Assembly (NCBI RefSeq): GCF_004152935.1
Contig: NZ_SETE01000002.1
Location: 558,001-622,000, forward strand
From: Brumimicrobium glaciale
Lineage (GTDB): Bacteria > Bacteroidota > Bacteroidia > Flavobacteriales_D > Crocinitomicaceae
Direction: 5' to 3'
Length of the DNA stretch: 64,000 nucleotides
A model generated the notes under the pieces. The model had not been told where the DNA came from and did no database searches. It saw nothing but the letters and a program-made list of their open reading frames with translations. Shown here in pieces: positions 61,596 through 64,000 of this stretch. The stretch's first letter is position 1; each line of letters starts with the position of its first letter. Position numbers and translations under genes: made by a program.

Positions 61596-64000
61596 ATGAT
61601 TCACTTCTTTGGAAACGTAAACGGTAAAGTATTTACTGTTCAAACAACAAAAGAATTATCAACTGAAACTACTGCCAAATTGGTGTGGTTATTTGGTGAC
61701 CAACCAAAGATAGAACAAGCATCATTAGGTGCTTTTTTTGTTGGTCCTCGTGCGGCTATGATTACACCGTGGAGTACAAATGCAGTTGAAATTACACAAA
61801 ACATGGGGATTTCTGATATCCTCCGTATTGAAGAATTTCAAGCGGTAGATAAAGATACAACGGATTTTGACCCGATGATTTCTGAAAAATATGATGGTCT
61901 TCAACAAGATTCATTTAACGTTCAGATTGATCCAGAAGCGATTCTAAATATTGAAGACATTGCCGGATACAACCAAAAGGAAGGTTTGGCATTGAACGAT
62001 GAAGAGGTTGAATATTTGGAAACCATGGCTAAAAAAATCGGGCGTCCTTTAACGGATTCTGAAGTTTTTGGATTTTCACAAGTGAATTCAGAACACTGTC
62101 GTCACAAGATATTCAATGGAACGTTTGTTATTGATGGTGAAGAGAAAGAACGCTCTTTATTCAGAATGATCAGAGATACGGCAAAAGCAAATCCAAACGG
62201 AATCGTTTCGGCATACAAGGATAACGTGGCTTTTGTAAAAGGTCCAAACGTTGAACAGTTTGCTCCAAAACGTGCTGACATTCCAGAATATTACGACATA
62301 AAAAGATTCGATTCAGTTATTTCATTGAAGGCTGAAACGCATAACTTCCCAACAACTGTTGAGCCTTTTAACGGTGCTGCAACTGGTGCGGGTGGAGAAA
62401 TTAGAGATAGATTAGCAGGTGGGAAAGGTTCTTTGCCACTTGCTGGAACAGCGGTTTACATGACTTCTTATTCTCGTTTAGAGCAAGAGCGTCCATGGGA
62501 ACAAGCTTTCGAAGAAAGAAAATGGTTGTACCAAACGCCAATGGATATTTTAATCAAAGCGTCGAATGGTGCTTCTGATTTTGGAAATAAATTTGGCCAA
62601 CCTTTAATTACGGGTTCTGTTTTAACTTTTGAACACCACGATGCTGGGAATACGCATGCAGATGCTGACCACAGAAAATTAGGGTTTGATAAAGTCATCA
62701 TGCAAGCCGGTGGAATTGGTTATGGAAAAGCAGACCAAGCAATAAAAGGTATTCCACAAGAAGGCGATAAAATCGTTTTATTAGGTGGAGAAAATTACCG
62801 CATTGGAATGGGTGGAGCAGCAGTTTCAAGTGCTGATACTGGAGCGTTTTCTTCAGGAATAGAATTGAATGCTGTACAACGTTCTAATCCAGAAATGCAA
62901 AAACGTGCGGCAAACGCTGTTCGTGGAATGGTTGAAAGTGATGAGAACTTCATCGTTTCTATTCACGATCACGGAGCTGGAGGTCACTTAAACTGTTTGA
63001 GTGAATTAGTTGAAGATACTGGAGGATTAATCGATTTAGATAAACTTCCTGTTGGAGATCCTACTCTATCGGCTAAAGAAATTATCGGAAACGAATCACA
63101 AGAACGAATGGGTCTGGTGATTGCCGAAAAACATATTGAAACACTTCAGAAGATTGCAGATCGTGAGCGTTCTCCAATGTACACGGTAGGTGATGTTTCG
63201 AACAACAATCGCTTTACATTCCAATCGAAATCTACAGGTTTAAAACCAATGGATTTTGCTTTGACAGATATGTTTGGAAGTTCGCCAAAAACAATCATGA
63301 CAGACAGCACAGTTAAACGTGTTTATTCTGATTTAGATTATAAGAAAGATAAATTCTACGACTACCTAGACCAATTATTACAATTGGAAGCTGTAGGTTC
63401 AAAAGATTGGTTAACGAACAAGGTTGACCGTTGTGTGGGTGGGAAAGTTGCCAAACAACAATGTGCTGGTCCATTGCAATTGCCACTCAACAACGTTGGG
63501 GTGATGGCGTTGGATTACAAAGGAAAAGAAGGTGTTGCAACATCAATTGGACATGCTCCAATCGCAGCATTGATTGATCCAGCGGCAGGAAGTAGAAATG
63601 CAATTACTGAATCTTTAACGAACCTTATGTGGGCGCCGTTAGAAGAAGGTTTGAAAAGTGTTTCTTTATCTGCAAACTGGATGTGGCCTTGTAAAAACCC
63701 TGGAGAAGATGCGCGTCTATACAAAGCGGTGCAAGCGGTTTCAGATTTCTCTATCGCTTTAGGAATTAACGTTCCAACAGGGAAAGATTCATTATCGATG
63801 AAACAAAAATATCCAAACGACGAAGTAATTTCTCCGGGAACGGTGATTATTTCAGCGGCTGGACATTGTAATGCAATTTCAAAAGTAGTTGAGCCAGTTT
63901 TCAAAAAAGAAGCAGGTCCAATTTATTATATCAACGTTTCACAAGATGATTTCAAATTGGGCGGAAGTTCTTTCTCTCAAATTATGGGTCAATTGGGGAA
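61596..64000 (+). CDS. purL: Phosphoribosylformylglycinamidine synthase, 5' part
   Basis: The first 801 codons of a large (PurL/PurQ-fused type) FGAM synthase, cut by the window edge. MIHFFGNVNGKVFTVQTTKE begins the N-terminal domain. The substrate and ATP motifs include SQVNSEHCRHKIFNGTF (about 167-183), LKAETHNFPTTVEPFNGAAT followed by GAGGEIRD, SIHDHGAGGHLNCLSELVED (about 451-470) and GKDSLSMKQKY near the end. It converts FGAR to FGAM with glutamine and ATP in purine synthesis. The ATG at 61596 follows a TTAATTTG promoter-like box by about 30 bp. Confidence 0.95.
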   Translation, partial: MIHFFGNVNGKVFTVQTTKELSTETTAKLVWLFGDQPKIEQASLGAFFVGPRAAMITPWSTNAVEITQNMGISDILRIEEFQAVDKDTTDFDPMISEKYDGLQQDSFNVQIDPEAILNIEDIAGYNQKEGLALNDEEVEYLETMAKKIGRPLTDSEVFGFSQVNSEHCRHKIFNGTFVIDGEEKERSLFRMIRDTAKANPNGIVSAYKDNVAFVKGPNVEQFAPKRADIPEYYDIKRFDSVISLKAETHNFPTTVEPFNGAATGAGGEIRDRLAGGKGSLPLAGTAVYMTSYSRLEQERPWEQAFEERKWLYQTPMDILIKASNGASDFGNKFGQPLITGSVLTFEHHDAGNTHADADHRKLGFDKVIMQAGGIGYGKADQAIKGIPQEGDKIVLLGGENYRIGMGGAAVSSADTGAFSSGIELNAVQRSNPEMQKRAANAVRGMVESDENFIVSIHDHGAGGHLNCLSELVEDTGGLIDLDKLPVGDPTLSAKEIIGNESQERMGLVIAEKHIETLQKIADRERSPMYTVGDVSNNNRFTFQSKSTGLKPMDFALTDMFGSSPKTIMTDSTVKRVYSDLDYKKDKFYDYLDQLLQLEAVGSKDWLTNKVDRCVGGKVAKQQCAGPLQLPLNNVGVMALDYKGKEGVATSIGHAPIAALIDPAAGSRNAITESLTNLMWAPLEEGLKSVSLSANWMWPCKNPGEDARLYKAVQAVSDFSIALGINVPTGKDSLSMKQKYPNDEVISPGTVIISAAGHCNAISKVVEPVFKKEAGPIYYINVSQDDFKLGGSSFSQIMGQLG

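Overview
The window is AT-rich DNA from a member of the Bacteroidota, most likely Flavobacteriales and perhaps close to Crocinitomicaceae/Fluviicola (an inference from gene content). The evidence is two proteins with C-terminal type IX secretion (T9SS) type A sorting domains, a PorE-like OmpA lipoprotein, SusC/BtuB-style TonB logic, Bacteroidota-type promoters (TTG, 17-23 nt, TAnnTTTG), short MenE and Tex variants, and poor Shine-Dalgarno sites. No rRNA, tRNA or CRISPR array was seen.

Layout. 0-5.3 kb is an accessory, defence-like block: a primase-helicase fusion with a small partner gene, small orphan ORFs and a higBA toxin-antitoxin pair, separated by copies of a two-palindrome repeat. 5.4-11.2 kb holds a decayed copy of the tex 3' end, a large T9SS seven-repeat surface protein, and intact tex. 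11.6-20.6 kb carries a sugar dehydrogenase-like lipoprotein, a TonB receptor, a CoA-transferase, nagB, a thioredoxin, and a menE-dnaJ pair. 20.7-24.9 kb is a minus-strand operon queE-porE-like-ubiA-maf with a near-leaderless promoter. 25-34.4 kb contains unknown proteins, a CopA-CopB fusion, an amidohydrolase, a GxxExxY gene flanked by inverted CGCAGAG-type repeats, feoA and a ZIP transporter.

34.8-41.1 kb is a run of envelope lipoproteins, a SOUL protein, a caspase-like secreted protein, a putative nuclease, a CcoO/CcoP-like dihaem cytochrome and an S41 peptidase. An IS200-type transposase beside a paired-hairpin repeat follows. 42.2-47 kb is a membrane-anchored SbcCD-like (YhaO/YhaN) pair, followed by a long palindrome nest, an AI-2E-type permease and a decayed copy of the yhaN 3' end. 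49-52.8 kb has a DUF4328 protein, an ECF sigma/anti-sigma pair, a broken ATPase gene and an orphan antitoxin. 52.9-54.9 kb is a T9SS beta-propeller protein under a cobalamin riboswitch. The rest holds a FUSC permease, a hydrolase, a minisatellite, two tiny paralogous membrane-peptide genes, a CrtO-like protein, a nested inverted-repeat region and the first 801 codons of purL.

The most interesting signals are: (i) two loci (tex and yhaN) where a degenerate duplicate of a gene's 3' end lies a few kb downstream in the same orientation, as if segments had inserted at gene ends; (ii) the GxxExxY gene between inverted repeats; (iii) two 30-31-residue homologous membrane peptides in tandem; (iv) a B12-riboswitch-controlled T9SS propeller; and (v) several families of two-hairpin repeats, one containing a 60-bp perfect palindrome. 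All functional calls come from reading motifs by eye; no database search was run.
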